From the NCBI GenBank assembly GCA_946414435.1, contig CAMKOM010000023.1, positions 1-50,893 of the forward strand: 50,893 bases of DNA. The letters are read 5' to 3'. The notes beneath the pieces were generated by a model. The model made no database searches. It was not told the origin of the DNA and saw nothing but the letters and a program-made list of their open reading frames with translations. Positions 1 through 9,357 of the stretch are shown in pieces. Origin of the DNA: an uncultured Bacteroidota bacterium. Its GTDB lineage: Bacteria; Bacteroidota; Bacteroidia; Bacteroidales; SZUA-534. The position numbers were made by a program, and so were the translations under genes. The first letter of the stretch is position 1; every line of letters starts with the position of its first letter.

Positions 1-2951
1 TTATCAACAACACTCTCGACGATGAATCGAAGGTGCGCCGCAGTGGATTCTTCATCACTGGCCGCGACGCCACCAAAGACGGCGAAGCCACCAACTATAT
101 GAATGTGGCCACCGACGGTACACAAATTAAATTCGATAACGACGAATCGAAAGTGCGCCGCAGCGGTTTCTTCATTACAGGCCGCGACGCTACCAAAAGC
201 ACTGCCGAATCCGATGTTCTTGAGGTTACAACCGACAGCACCCGCGTTTATGTAACTGGTGGCAGCAGCAAGAGCGGCTTCGGTGTAGAAGGCACAGAAG
301 GCGCCGACAAGGCTACAGCCAGCAAGAACGGCTTTGCCGTTACCGAGAAGGGCGACGCAGGCAGCGCAGGCTATATGAACATAACCGCCGAGAACTTCTT
401 TGCCGGTTACGATGCAGGTAAGAAAACAACCGGAACCGGAACCAATAACACCTTTGTTGGCAACAATGCCGGAATAGCAAACACCACTGGCGCAGATAAC
501 ATTGTGATGGGTAATAACGCTGCAAAAAGCGCTAATTCAATGACACGCTCTGTTATTATTGGACCAGAAGCGGGTATGGGCTTAGCATCATCAACCACAA
601 CAGAGGATGTGTTTATTGGTTATCGTGCAGGTTATAAGAACACTTTAGGTTCCCAAGACGTGTTTTTGGGCAACAGGGCTGGTTATAGCAACACAGAAGG
701 TAAGTACAATGTGTTTATAGGCGACCATGCAGGATATTACAATAAAACAACCAATTACAATGTTTTTCTTGGGTATTATGCCGGATATAACAACACGGCA
801 GCTAACAACGTCTTCCTTGGCTATCAGGCAGGAAGAGCAAACACCACCGGTACAAACAATGTGGTTTTAGGCACAAACGCTGGATATACAAACACTATAA
901 GTTCTAACAACGTGTTTATTGGAAATAAGGCAGGATATACCACAAAAGGAACTGCCGCAATATCGAATTATAAAAATCCGCGTACTAATACAACCGAGAC
1001 AATGAACAACGGCTCAAACAACGTGTTCCTTGGCAACGAGGCTGGTTACAGCAACACTACTGGCTACAACAACATATTCCTTGGCAACTATGCAGGTGCA
1101 AAGAATACCACGGCCAACAACAACGTCTTCTTGGGCTACAGCGCCGGTCTTTCAACCACCGATGGTGGTGGCAACGTGTTCCTTGGCAACAATGCTGGCG
1201 CATATAATGTTTCAGGCCAAAGCAATGTAATGCTTGGTAATGGAGCTGGTTATTGGGCATATGGTTCTTACAACACTCTTTTGGGAATTGGCGCTGGTTC
1301 TGGTAATGATGCTGCTAACACTGGTGACTATAATATTATGATAGGCTATAATGCGGGAAGCTATAGTGGAGCCGGTTCAAACAATGTGTTCCTTGGCAAC
1401 AGCGCCGGCGATAACAATTATGATGGCGACAACAATGTGTTTATTGGTAATAAAGCTGGAGAAAACAGTTACGGCAGCCATGACAATGTATATTTAGGAA
1501 ACGGTGCGGGTAATAAAATACAGAATAGCTACAGTTTCTCTAATGTTATTTTGGGTACATCCGCCAGCCAAGACGCAGTTAAAATGAGCAGATCCGTTGT
1601 TATTGGCCACGAAGCGGGCAAAGGCTCAAATAATACTTATGGTGATAACGATATTTTCATTGGCGTTCAAGCAGGCTTCAGCTGCACAACAGGCGACAAC
1701 AACGTGTTCCTTGGCAACAAGGCTGGTTATAGCATCACATCAGGCGCAGACAACGTGTTCCTTGGCAACGGCGCTGGTTATAGCAACGACTATGGCGAAA
1801 ACAATGTGTTTATAGGAAATGGAGCAGGTTATCATACTATTGGCGGAACAGCATATACAAGTAACGGAAGACCCTACACAATTGGTTCAAGAAACGTGTT
1901 CATGGGATACTATGCAGGTTATACCAACACAACAGGGGATGATAACGTATTTTTAGGATACTCTACAGGTTATAAAAATACAACTGGTTCATCCAATGTG
2001 TTTTTAGGAGATGCTGCAGGATATAGCAACACAGAAGGTGTACAAAACGTATTTGTAGGAATACACGCCGGATATTCAAATACAAAAGGTCAATTAAATG
2101 TTATCATTGGTAAGGATGCAGGCCAATATAATAAAACCGGTAGTAATAATGTATTTTTAGGAACACACGCGGGGAATGAAAGTTTAGGTAGTGGCAATGT
2201 GTATATAGGATGTGACGCGGCATGCAAAATTACTAGCGGCAGCGGTAATGTTATAATAGGAGAAGAAGCAGGATTCAATAACACTACTGGTAGTGGTAAT
2301 GTATTTATAGGCTCCGCCGCAGGATTTGATGAAACAGGTAGCAACAAACTTCACATAGCCAACACAAATAGCAAAACATTGATTTATGGCGATTTCGCAT
2401 CAAATTATGTTGTAATCAACGGTACAAGTAACAACAGTAAGAATTTTTATGTGAATGGAACAGCTGCCATTCAATCACATCTTGTTGTGAACGGCACAAG
2501 CAACAATAGTAAGGCTTTTTATGTGAATGGTTATGCCGGAGGTTCATATGGTTGGAACAGCACTAGTGATGCTCGTCTGAAAAAAGATGTGCAGACACTA
2601 AGCGGAGCTTTGGATAAAGTGCTTAAATTGCGTGGAGTCAGCTTCTACTGGAAGAGCAAAGAAGAAATGGCTGCTGCCAAAGGCGTATCGGTCGATAGTC
2701 TGGATTATGCTTACGATGAGAAGAAGCATATTGGTGTTTTAGCGCAGGAGCTGGAGCAGGAGTTCCCGGAGCTTGTGCAAACTAACGAAGATGGCTTCAA
2801 GTCGGTTGAGTATTCAACTCTTGCACCAATCCTTATCGAGGCCATGAAGGAGCAACAGCAGATAATTGAGAGCCAGCAGACCAAGATAGACAACCAGCAG
2901 CAGCAGATAGACGAGCTGAAACGCCTGGTTGAGGAGTTGCTGAAGAAATAA
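1..2951 (+). CDS. YadA-head-like repeat protein with C-terminal peptidase S74 chaperone domain (5' partial)
   Basis: The reading frame is open from the first bases of the window, so the true start lies outside; the GTG at 33 is internal. About 982 residues are visible. Order: N-terminal repeats built on SGFFITGRDATK and SGFGVEG; 35 copies of a roughly 15-residue unit NVFLGNxAGYxNTTG (about residues 130-790), which resembles the left-handed beta-roll of YadA-type heads; a link containing LIYGDF; then a peptidase S74 (intramolecular chaperone auto-processing) domain from about residue 850. It begins SDARLKKDV, where Ser and the Lys five residues later are the expected self-cleavage dyad, and ends in a Gln-rich coiled coil. 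Such proteins are often annotated as tail fibre domain proteins in Bacteroidetes. No phage genes are nearby, so a trimeric surface fibre is more likely. A second family member closes the window. Export signal not visible. Confidence 0.85.
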   Translation, partial: INNTLDDESKVRRSGFFITGRDATKDGEATNYMNVATDGTQIKFDNDESKVRRSGFFITGRDATKSTAESDVLEVTTDSTRVYVTGGSSKSGFGVEGTEGADKATASKNGFAVTEKGDAGSAGYMNITAENFFAGYDAGKKTTGTGTNNTFVGNNAGIANTTGADNIVMGNNAAKSANSMTRSVIIGPEAGMGLASSTTTEDVFIGYRAGYKNTLGSQDVFLGNRAGYSNTEGKYNVFIGDHAGYYNKTTNYNVFLGYYAGYNNTAANNVFLGYQAGRANTTGTNNVVLGTNAGYTNTISSNNVFIGNKAGYTTKGTAAISNYKNPRTNTTETMNNGSNNVFLGNEAGYSNTTGYNNIFLGNYAGAKNTTANNNVFLGYSAGLSTTDGGGNVFLGNNAGAYNVSGQSNVMLGNGAGYWAYGSYNTLLGIGAGSGNDAANTGDYNIMIGYNAGSYSGAGSNNVFLGNSAGDNNYDGDNNVFIGNKAGENSYGSHDNVYLGNGAGNKIQNSYSFSNVILGTSASQDAVKMSRSVVIGHEAGKGSNNTYGDNDIFIGVQAGFSCTTGDNNVFLGNKAGYSITSGADNVFLGNGAGYSNDYGENNVFIGNGAGYHTIGGTAYTSNGRPYTIGSRNVFMGYYAGYTNTTGDDNVFLGYSTGYKNTTGSSNVFLGDAAGYSNTEGVQNVFVGIHAGYSNTKGQLNVIIGKDAGQYNKTGSNNVFLGTHAGNESLGSGNVYIGCDAACKITSGSGNVIIGEEAGFNNTTGSGNVFIGSAAGFDETGSNKLHIANTNSKTLIYGDFASNYVVINGTSNNSKNFYVNGTAAIQSHLVVNGTSNNSKAFYVNGYAGGSYGWNSTSDARLKKDVQTLSGALDKVLKLRGVSFYWKSKEEMAAAKGVSVDSLDYAYDEKKHIGVLAQELEQEFPELVQTNEDGFKSVEYSTLAPILIEAMKEQQQIIESQQTKIDNQQQQIDELKRLVEELLKK
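21..198 (+). repeat. Direct repeat encoding DESKVRRSGFFITGRDATK, 120-bp period
   Basis: Two near-identical units, at about 21-78 and 141-198, are offset by exactly 120 bp (40 codons) and encode the same residues apart from synonymous changes. The left window edge falls just before the first unit, so more units may lie outside. Confidence 0.85.
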
Positions 2952-2961
2952 TAAAAGATTT

Positions 2962-2989
2962 TGTAGAGACGGTGTATGCCGTCTCTACA
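2962..2989. repeat. 28-nt palindrome (REP-like), likely bidirectional terminator
   Basis: Arms TGTAGAGACGG and CCGTCTCTACA form a perfect 11-bp stem with a 6-nt loop. It lies 10 nt after the stop of the repeat protein and 1 nt from the stop of the convergent phosphatase gene, so it may end both transcripts. It belongs to a family of similar palindromes at 24687, 24842, 34402 and 47233. Confidence 0.8.
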
Positions 2990-2990
2990 A

Positions 2991-3797
2991 TTATTTCCTT
3001 AATAAATCCAACATCATTCGGTTCTTCTCGCTCATAGGCAGCGAGTATTTGTGCTCGTAGATGGCGTTCTCCCACTCGCCGTACATGGGGTTTGGCAGAA
3101 CGATGAACTTGCGACCGAAATCGTTGTGCAACGAGTCGGCTAGTTGTAAGGCGAGCGAACTGTCGCGGCGGTCGAAAAGCGAAGTGTAGTCGCCCAGATT
3201 ATCGCCAACAAACAGAATTATCTCGTAGTTGGCCGAAACGGCATCGCGGCGCTCGTCTTTGCACGATGTTTTTTTGCTCAAATCATAGAGTAGCAGATGT
3301 GCCGAATCGACGGCCATTCCGGCATCGGCAAGGTTTTTGAGCGTGCGGTCGCGCTCATCGAGAGTGCGGTTCGAGATGAAGAAAACTTCAACGCCCAATT
3401 CACGCGCATAAGCGATAAATTCGGCAGCACCAGGCAGCGCCTGTGCCTCGCATCGTGCTGACCATGCCATCCAGGCGCTGTCAGAGTAGTTTTGGCGGTC
3501 GGCCATCAGCTTGGCCTCAAACGGACTGTTGTCGAGCACCGTCTCGTCGATGTCGAGCACCACGGCTGCGGGTTTCGTGCCCTTGTAGTTCTGAAGATTC
3601 TCTTTCAGCGCCAAACGGGCCATATTGTAAGCCTGATAGTAGCAGGCGCGCATCTCGGCTGACTGCTGGTACCACGAGGTGGCCAGCAGCAGATGTTTCA
3701 TATCGTTTTCATTGTTTTTCGGTGTCGGTTTTTGACAGCACGACAACACAACGGCACTTAAAGAAATAATGCCGATAAAAGAGTGTAACGTTTTCAT
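2991..3797 (-). CDS. 5'-nucleotidase/acid phosphatase, lipoprotein e(P4) family (HAD superfamily)
   Basis: 268 residues, the usual size for class C acid phosphatases. The N-terminus is a lipoprotein signal (hydrophobic run, then VVLSC at about residue 20), so the enzyme is probably membrane-anchored outside the cytoplasm. The HAD motif I block VVLDIDETVLDNS supplies the two catalytic Asp residues; FFISNRT is motif II and LFVGDNLGDY carries the late metal-binding Asp residues. Family members remove phosphate from nucleotide monophosphates or NMN, allowing uptake of the nucleoside. It converges with the large repeat protein, sharing a palindromic terminator, and lies 10 nt downstream of porW on the same strand, so the two may be co-transcribed. 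Family call sure; substrate inferred. Confidence 0.85.
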   Translation of the reverse strand: MKTLHSFIGIISLSAVVLSCCQKPTPKNNENDMKHLLLATSWYQQSAEMRACYYQAYNMARLALKENLQNYKGTKPAAVVLDIDETVLDNSPFEAKLMADRQNYSDSAWMAWSARCEAQALPGAAEFIAYARELGVEVFFISNRTLDERDRTLKNLADAGMAVDSAHLLLYDLSKKTSCKDERRDAVSANYEIILFVGDNLGDYTSLFDRRDSSLALQLADSLHNDFGRKFIVLPNPMYGEWENAIYEHKYSLPMSEKNRMMLDLLRK

Positions 3798-3807
3798 CTT
3801 TAAAACA

Positions 3808-6513
3808 CTATGGATTGATTTTATAGTTCAAGTCGAAGAACTTGTTGTAGCGGTCGATATTGGCGTCCTGAAGGAATTTATCGTAGTTCGATTTCGATAT
3901 GATGTATTGCCTGTAGCTGTCGCTCACCACGCCGTCGAACACTTCACCGGCAATAATCACCGACTCGATGTAGTTCTGTGCCATGCGTGCGTTCTTGAAC
4001 TTATCAACCCGCACAATGCCGTAATCTTCAGTGAGTTTCGCGGTTGCCACATCAAAATTCATGAAGTCGAAATATTCGTCGTTGAAATCGATAAACCCGA
4101 ACCGGATACGGCTCTCTTCGAGTTTGTGCTTATCGACAATCACAATGTAGTAGTGCAGCTCATCGGCATCATAGTTGTAGAGCGACACGTCGAGCGAGTC
4201 GTAGGCGGCCTGTGCGGCTTGCTGTTCCTCGGCCAACAGCTGCTCTTCGGTCTTTTCCTCAACCTCGCGCGGCTTGCGGTTCAAGGCGGCAATCACATCG
4301 CGTGCGTAGCCGGCTTCCTCGTTTTTCGGATATTTATCGATATAGCTCTTCAGCATGCCCTCGAAGGTTAAACTATCGGTTTGCTTGCCCATACATAACG
4401 TGTTGAGCAACTCGAACTTAGGAATCAGCCGGCTGTAGTGGTAAGCCGAATCGACGTAGCGGAACGTCGAGCTGACATTGTCGCACTCATCGTTCAAGAA
4501 GTAGCGATAGGTCACTTGATACATAAAATTCAGCTCATTATCAGCCTTTTCCAGTTCCTTGTAATAGTCGGGGTCGTTCAGAATTTTGGCGTAGTCGGTG
4601 TCGGGATACTCGCTGATGATGCGTTTTTTGTAGATGTCGGCGTTGGCGTAGTCCTTCTGCAAAAGGTAGGTTTTGTAGAGATTGAACATAGCCGAAACTT
4701 CTTTCTCCGACTTCGGATATTTCTTCATGTAGTCGTTAAACGCATCAATTGCAAGCGGATAGTCGGCAAACTTGTCCTTATAAACCACGCCCAAATTGTA
4801 ATATGCGTCTTCCATTTTCTGTTGCGACACTTTGTAGGCCGAATCGGTGAGTGGGATGTCAACCAAATAATACTCGCGGCTCTTGTTGTCGAGATTCTTC
4901 TTAGCCTCGGCCGATTCGTCGGTCTCGGCGTCGGCAGAGGCCTGCACATCGTCCCATTCCATGACGGTCTTGTTGCTTCGGCGCCAGTTGTCTTCCAGCT
5001 TGCGGTTGCCCCATTTCTTGCGGAACTCGTCCTGCCCAAGGCTCAGCGACGATTGGTTGTAGAAATACCATTTGCCGCCTGTCTGCGTGTTCTGCCGGCT
5101 CATCTGCTGCGCCTGCGCAAGCTCGCTTTTGGCCATGTTCTCACGATTCTTCTCGGCCAGCTCTGCGTTCTTTACTTCTTGTATCTTTCTGTCGATAGCC
5201 CTGTTGCGCTCGTCCTCGCTCATTTTTGCAAGTTTTTGCAGACTATCCTGTGTCTGAATGGTCTCAATGCAGCGGACCAACTCGGTCAGGTTCTCGGCCT
5301 TGCGGCGGATGTTCTGATAATCAGGGTAGCCATGTGGGAGGTCAACCATGGCGCTGTCGTAGTAGAGCTGTGCGTTGCGGTAGTCGGGTTTTTCGAAATA
5401 GATATCGGCTGCAGCCAGATACGAGATGCTTTTCTGATTGTTGTTTGATGTGCTTGCGGCTATCGACTGCTTGAAGTACCACAGGGCGTCGTCGTCGCGC
5501 ATCTCGTTGTAGGCGATGTTGCCCAGGGCGTAGTAGATTTGGTCGAGATACTCGGTGTTCTTGTCATCCTTGAGCATCTTGGTGAGCTCGCGTTGCAGAC
5601 TTGCACTGCCGCCCGACTCGCTGCTAAAGATGCTCGCCTTGTTTATCCGCGCGTTGAAAACATACTGATAGTCTGGGTTTTTGTCGATAACCTTCTGATA
5701 CCATTTGCTTGCCTGACGGTTGTCTTCGTTGAGTTGATACAGTTGCGCCAAAATGTACATCAGCCGGATTTTCTGGCGCTTGTCGCGACGGATTGTCTGC
5801 ACGGCCGTTTCCATATACGGAATGGCGTCGGCGTAGCGGTCCTGACGCAGCAGAATGTCGGCTTGAGTCTGTGCCAGTGGCGATTGCATCTTCCGCGATA
5901 CCTTGCTCATGTCGCCTGTCACGGTGCTGATGAAATCGTCGGCCTGCTGATACTTCTCCATTTCGGTGTAGCAGCGAGCCAGCCAGATGTAGGCTTCGGT
6001 CTTGGTGTCCTGCTCATCGTATTGGTGCACAATGCTTGTGAACTGCTCAATGGCCGCAAAGTAGTCCTGCTTGATGGTTTTTGCTTTTCCTTCAAGAATT
6101 TCGGCATTGTCAATCCACTTCACATATTCGTTTTTGTTTTGGAACGCTTTTTTCTTGTCGGACAATTTCTTGCCTTTTTTCACTTTCGGCTTGGCCGTGA
6201 TAGAGTGCTTGCGCATGCATTTCTCGCTCTTCTCAATCACACGATTCATATCGCCATACGATGTGAGCGCCGCCTCCTTGTCGCTATAGACAAACACCGG
6301 CAGAATCAGAGAGAAATTTTCTTGGTGGGCCGAGTAGATGTTTTCCATACCCGACTTGTAAGCTTCGTTTCCGTTGAAATAGACGTTGTATTTAGATGTC
6401 AGGTTATGGTAGCCGCGGCGTATGGGTGTGTTTTTGGTAGGCGAACAGCAAACCAGCAGCATGGCAAGGGCTGCCATACTCCAAAATGAGACTGTTTTAC
6501 TTATCCTTGACAC
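3808..6513 (-). CDS. porW: PorW/SprE family type IX secretion system lipoprotein (TPR)
   Basis: About 901 residues from a GTG at 6513. A longer frame reaches 6600, but a promoter (6534-6564) lies inside that extension, so the start must be downstream; an ATG at 6477 is the alternative. The N-terminus is a lipoprotein signal ending AMLLVCC. The block IRRGYHNLTSKYNVYFNGNE just after it is characteristic of SprE/PorW, followed by many TPR-like helical repeats, a Glu/Ala-rich charged stretch near the middle and a conserved C-terminal domain. In Flavobacterium and Porphyromonas this lipoprotein is needed for T9SS secretion and gliding. Its presence agrees with the T9SS sorting domain on the BspA-like protein at 21581. 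No other T9SS core gene is in the window. Confidence 0.85.
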   Translation of the reverse strand: MSRISKTVSFWSMAALAMLLVCCSPTKNTPIRRGYHNLTSKYNVYFNGNEAYKSGMENIYSAHQENFSLILPVFVYSDKEAALTSYGDMNRVIEKSEKCMRKHSITAKPKVKKGKKLSDKKKAFQNKNEYVKWIDNAEILEGKAKTIKQDYFAAIEQFTSIVHQYDEQDTKTEAYIWLARCYTEMEKYQQADDFISTVTGDMSKVSRKMQSPLAQTQADILLRQDRYADAIPYMETAVQTIRRDKRQKIRLMYILAQLYQLNEDNRQASKWYQKVIDKNPDYQYVFNARINKASIFSSESGGSASLQRELTKMLKDDKNTEYLDQIYYALGNIAYNEMRDDDALWYFKQSIAASTSNNNQKSISYLAAADIYFEKPDYRNAQLYYDSAMVDLPHGYPDYQNIRRKAENLTELVRCIETIQTQDSLQKLAKMSEDERNRAIDRKIQEVKNAELAEKNRENMAKSELAQAQQMSRQNTQTGGKWYFYNQSSLSLGQDEFRKKWGNRKLEDNWRRSNKTVMEWDDVQASADAETDESAEAKKNLDNKSREYYLVDIPLTDSAYKVSQQKMEDAYYNLGVVYKDKFADYPLAIDAFNDYMKKYPKSEKEVSAMFNLYKTYLLQKDYANADIYKKRIISEYPDTDYAKILNDPDYYKELEKADNELNFMYQVTYRYFLNDECDNVSSTFRYVDSAYHYSRLIPKFELLNTLCMGKQTDSLTFEGMLKSYIDKYPKNEEAGYARDVIAALNRKPREVEEKTEEQLLAEEQQAAQAAYDSLDVSLYNYDADELHYYIVIVDKHKLEESRIRFGFIDFNDEYFDFMNFDVATAKLTEDYGIVRVDKFKNARMAQNYIESVIIAGEVFDGVVSDSYRQYIISKSNYDKFLQDANIDRYNKFFDLNYKINP

Positions 6514-6533
6514 AATTAGTTTTTTAGCGAGTG

Positions 6534-6564
6534 CAAAAATAATTTTTCGCCGTAGTATAACAAA
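6534..6564 (-). promoter_or_regulatory. Bacteroidetes-type promoter for porW
   Basis: On the minus strand, TTTG (6564-6561), a 19-bp spacer and TATTTTTG (6541-6534) match the Bacteroidetes primary-sigma pattern exactly. Transcription should start near 6527, 14 nt before the GTG at 6513. This decides the start of porW. Confidence 0.75.
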
Positions 6565-6616
6565 CGGCTGAATTATTGAATTATTCTGCATCAGGGGCAA
6601 GATTATTTACAAAAAA

Positions 6617-6638
6617 AGCCCCGCCAATCAGCGGGGCT
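6617..6638 (-). terminator. Intrinsic terminator after transketolase
   Basis: Arms AGCCCCGC and GCGGGGCT with a 6-nt loop; on the minus strand the stem is followed by seven T residues. It lies 26 nt past the transketolase stop. Confidence 0.9.
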
Positions 6639-6663
6639 CTTCATTTATCAGTTTACTGTTCAA

Positions 6664-8679
6664 TTAGAACAACTTCTTAACCTGATTGTAAACATTTTCA
6701 GCAGTGAAGCCGAGTTTCTCATCGAGCACTTTGTAAGGTGCCGAGAAACCGAAGCTCTCCAAGCCCCAGACAGCGCCTTCGCTTTCCGGAACCAGGCCTT
6801 GCAGGTTCACCGGCAGACCGGCGGTCAAGCCGAATTTCTTCACGCCTGCAGGCAGAACGCTCTTCTGATAGTCTTTGCTTTGGCTGCGGAACAGGCCTTC
6901 CGACGGAACGCTCACAATGCGAACCTTCTTGCCGTCTTTGCGGATGAGTTCGGCACCGGCAACCAAAGTGGAAACTTCAGAGCCGCTGGCAACCAGGATA
7001 ACGTCAGGATTATTGTCGCTTCCGGCAACAATGTAAGCGCCTTTGGCAGCCTGCGAGTAGTCGTTTCCAGCGGGCAGGTTGTTGATGTTCTGACGCGAAA
7101 GAATCAAAGCGGTCGGGGTTGCTGTGTTCTCCATTGCAAGTTTCCAGGCGGCTGTGGTCTCTTGTGCGTCGGCCGGTCGAAGAACCAGCATTGAGTTCTG
7201 TCCCTTGTGGTTTTTCAGTTTCTCCATAAGGCGGATTTGTGCTTCCTGCTCAACAGGCTCGTGGGTCGGGCCGTCTTCGCCAACACGGAATGCGTCGTGT
7301 GTCCAGATGAACTTAACAGGAAGTTGCATAAGGGCAGCCATACGCACAGCCGGTTTCATATAGTCAGAGAATACGAAGAATGTGCCGCAAGCCGGAATAA
7401 CGCCGCCGTGCAATGCCATACCAATACAGCAGCAAGCCATTGTCAATTCGGCAACACCAGCCTGGAAGAATGCGCCCGAGAAGTCGCCTTTGGTGAATGC
7501 GGTGGTCTTCTTCAGGAAGCCGTCTGTCTTGTCAGAGTTCGACAAGTCGGCCGATGCGCAAATCATATTCGGAACCTGCTCTGCCAGAACGCTCAGGCAG
7601 GCTGCGCTTGCGTTACGCGTGGCGTCGTTGTCCTTCTGTTGAACCTTGCTCCAGTCGATTTTCGGTGCCTTGCCGCTGAACCACTCGGTCAGTTGGGCAG
7701 CCTTGTCAGCGTTAGCCGATGCCCAGGCCTTCTCTTCAGCGTAGCGGTCGGCAACAATCTTCTTCAACTCTTCGGCGCGTTTAGCGTAGAGTTCCTTCAC
7801 TTCGGGGAAGATTATGAACGGATTCTCCGGGTCACCGCCAAGGTTCTTGATGGTGTTCTTGTAAGCGTCGCCACCGAGAGGTGCGCCGTGAGTCTTGCAG
7901 TTGCGCTCATAAGAAGAGCCGTCTTCTTTCAGCGCGCCCTTGCCCATAATGCACTTACCGATGATGAGAGCAGGTTTGCCCTTCACGGCTTTGGCCTGTG
8001 CAAGTGCCTTGCGGATTTGGTCGGCGTCGTTACCGTTGATTTCGATAACTTCCCAACCCAGAGCGCGATATTTAGCGGCTGTGTCTTCGTTCATAACAGC
8101 CTTTGTTTCAGTCGAAAGTTGGATGTCGTTTGAGTCGTAGAACATTATCAGGTTGTCCAGACCGAGAACGCCGGCAATACGTGCCGAGCCTTGTGAAATC
8201 TCTTCCTGAACGCCGCCGTCAGAGATGTAGGCGTAGATTGTTTCCTTCTCGAAAGTCGGGTTGCCAGTGTGAGCGGCCAGGAATTTAGCTGCAATGGCAG
8301 CACCTACAGCATAGCTGTGGCCTTGTCCGAGCGGGCCCGATGTGTTTTCAACGCCACGAGCGATTTCAAACTCAGGGTGACCAGTGGTTGGTGAGCCCCA
8401 TTGGCGCAACTGTGCCAGTTCGTCGAGCGTGTATTTGCCAGTCAGAGCCAACTGTGCGTAGAGCATAGGTGCCATATGGCCCGGGTCAAGGAAGAAACGG
8501 TCGCGGCCAATCCACGACGGGTTCTGCGGGTCGTACTGCAGGAATTCCGAATAAAGAACATTGATGAAGTCGGCGCCACCCATAGCACCGCCCGGGTGTC
8601 CCGATTTGGCCTTTTCGACCATCGACGCTGCCAGAATACGAATGTTGTTGGCAGCCAGATTTGTTGCGTTTGTACTCAT
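6664..8679 (-). CDS. tkt: Transketolase
   Basis: 671 residues, the normal full length. Thiamine diphosphate enzyme of the non-oxidative pentose phosphate pathway; moves two-carbon ketol units between sugar phosphates in the cytoplasm. Visible features: AKSGHPGGAMG near the N-terminus, the cofactor and magnesium region YISDGGVQEE followed by MFYDSNDIQLS, the GPLGQG block, and the central pyrimidine-domain sequence FIWTHDAFRVGEDGPTHEP with the conserved His and Glu. The gene has its own promoter region and a strong terminator, so it is probably monocistronic. It is divergent from rpiB, another enzyme of the same pathway, across a 226-bp shared regulatory region, which suggests coordinated expression. 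Confidence 0.97.
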   Translation of the reverse strand: MSTNATNLAANNIRILAASMVEKAKSGHPGGAMGGADFINVLYSEFLQYDPQNPSWIGRDRFFLDPGHMAPMLYAQLALTGKYTLDELAQLRQWGSPTTGHPEFEIARGVENTSGPLGQGHSYAVGAAIAAKFLAAHTGNPTFEKETIYAYISDGGVQEEISQGSARIAGVLGLDNLIMFYDSNDIQLSTETKAVMNEDTAAKYRALGWEVIEINGNDADQIRKALAQAKAVKGKPALIIGKCIMGKGALKEDGSSYERNCKTHGAPLGGDAYKNTIKNLGGDPENPFIIFPEVKELYAKRAEELKKIVADRYAEEKAWASANADKAAQLTEWFSGKAPKIDWSKVQQKDNDATRNASAACLSVLAEQVPNMICASADLSNSDKTDGFLKKTTAFTKGDFSGAFFQAGVAELTMACCCIGMALHGGVIPACGTFFVFSDYMKPAVRMAALMQLPVKFIWTHDAFRVGEDGPTHEPVEQEAQIRLMEKLKNHKGQNSMLVLRPADAQETTAAWKLAMENTATPTALILSRQNINNLPAGNDYSQAAKGAYIVAGSDNNPDVILVASGSEVSTLVAGAELIRKDGKKVRIVSVPSEGLFRSQSKDYQKSVLPAGVKKFGLTAGLPVNLQGLVPESEGAVWGLESFGFSAPYKVLDEKLGFTAENVYNQVKKLF

Positions 8680-8720
8680 TTTCTGTTATTTAAGTTTAGA
8701 ATATCAAATATCGTTCGTTT

Positions 8721-8753
8721 CTAAAATAAGGCGATAAAAGTAATCAACGCAAA
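8721..8753 (-). promoter_or_regulatory. Candidate promoter for transketolase
   Basis: Minus strand TTTG (8753-8750), 21-bp spacer, TATTTTAG (8728-8721), one mismatch from TAnnTTTG. A second possible pair, with TACTTTTA, lies about 10-16 bp further upstream, so the exact start is uncertain. Confidence 0.5.
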
Positions 8754-8849
8754 CTGAAAACACAAACAGAAAACGCGACTGCTAACAGAAAACGGTTTCA
8801 TTGCAGAAAAACCACCAAAAACAATTTTGTTCGAAAGCTCAATGTTTTA

Positions 8850-8880
8850 TTTGCCATGTTGCGACGGTTTGGTATTTTTG
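8850..8880 (+). promoter_or_regulatory. Bacteroidetes-type promoter for rpiB
   Basis: TTTG at 8850-8853, a 19-bp spacer and TATTTTTG at 8873-8880 match the pattern exactly. The predicted start near 8887 leaves a leader of about 19 nt before the ATG at 8906. Confidence 0.8.
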
Positions 8881-8905
8881 GCCGAAATTTTAAACCTTAA
8901 CAATT

Positions 8906-9340
8906 ATGAATTTAGCAATAGGAAGCGACCATGCAGGTTTTGAGACAAAGCAGATTCTGGTCGAATATTTGAAATCGAAAGGGCACACAGTAACTGATTT
9001 TGGAACTAATTCGCCCGAGAGCATGGATTACCCCGATGTTGCCCATCCGCTGGCAGAGGCGGTTGAGCAGGGCAAGTTTGATTTGGGCATAACTCTTTGC
9101 GGCAGTGGCAATGGTATCAACATCACTGCTAACAAGCACCAGGGCATACGTTCGGCTCTTTGCTGGAACACCGAGATAGCAGCTCTTGCACGCCAGCACA
9201 ACAATGCCAACATCTGCGCCATTCCGGCACGTTTCATTTCGGTCGATTTGGCAAAGCAGGTTGTCGACACCTTCCTAAGCACAGGTTTCGAGGGTGGCCG
9301 CCACCAGCGCCGCATCGACAAAATTCCAGTGAAACACTGA
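8906..9340 (+). CDS. rpiB: Ribose-5-phosphate isomerase B
   Basis: 144 residues, typical for the RpiB/LacAB family. Interconverts ribose 5-phosphate and ribulose 5-phosphate in the pentose phosphate pathway. The N-terminal IGSDHAGFETK holds the phosphate-binding Asp and His, GITLCGSGNGINITANK contains the catalytic Cys and the anion-hole glycines, and ALCWNTEIAALARQHNNANI is the conserved active-site helix. It starts divergently from transketolase behind an exact-match promoter. The 116 bp to gldA downstream hold inverted repeats, so it is probably transcribed alone. Confidence 0.96.
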   Translation: MNLAIGSDHAGFETKQILVEYLKSKGHTVTDFGTNSPESMDYPDVAHPLAEAVEQGKFDLGITLCGSGNGINITANKHQGIRSALCWNTEIAALARQHNNANICAIPARFISVDLAKQVVDTFLSTGFEGGRHQRRIDKIPVKH

Positions 9341-9357
9341 TTAAATGCGTGAAGGAT

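Noticed and set aside
600-2330. 45-48 bp periodicity resembling a CRISPR array
   Set aside because: The repeats are coding (NVFLGNxAG units), diverge in sequence, lack conserved palindromic repeats and constant spacers, and no cas genes exist in the window.
1-2951. Prophage tail fibre
   Set aside because: The S74 domain is shared with phage fibres, but no capsid, portal, terminase, integrase or lysis gene is present; Bacteroidetes encode many such chromosomal proteins.
4438-6489. Long plus-strand open frames (336 and 316 codons)
   Set aside because: Antisense to porW; products are Val/Leu-rich without motifs and without start signals.
3808-6600. 930-residue version of PorW
   Set aside because: The extra N-terminal part overlaps an exact promoter and is not signal-like; the lipoprotein signal starts downstream.
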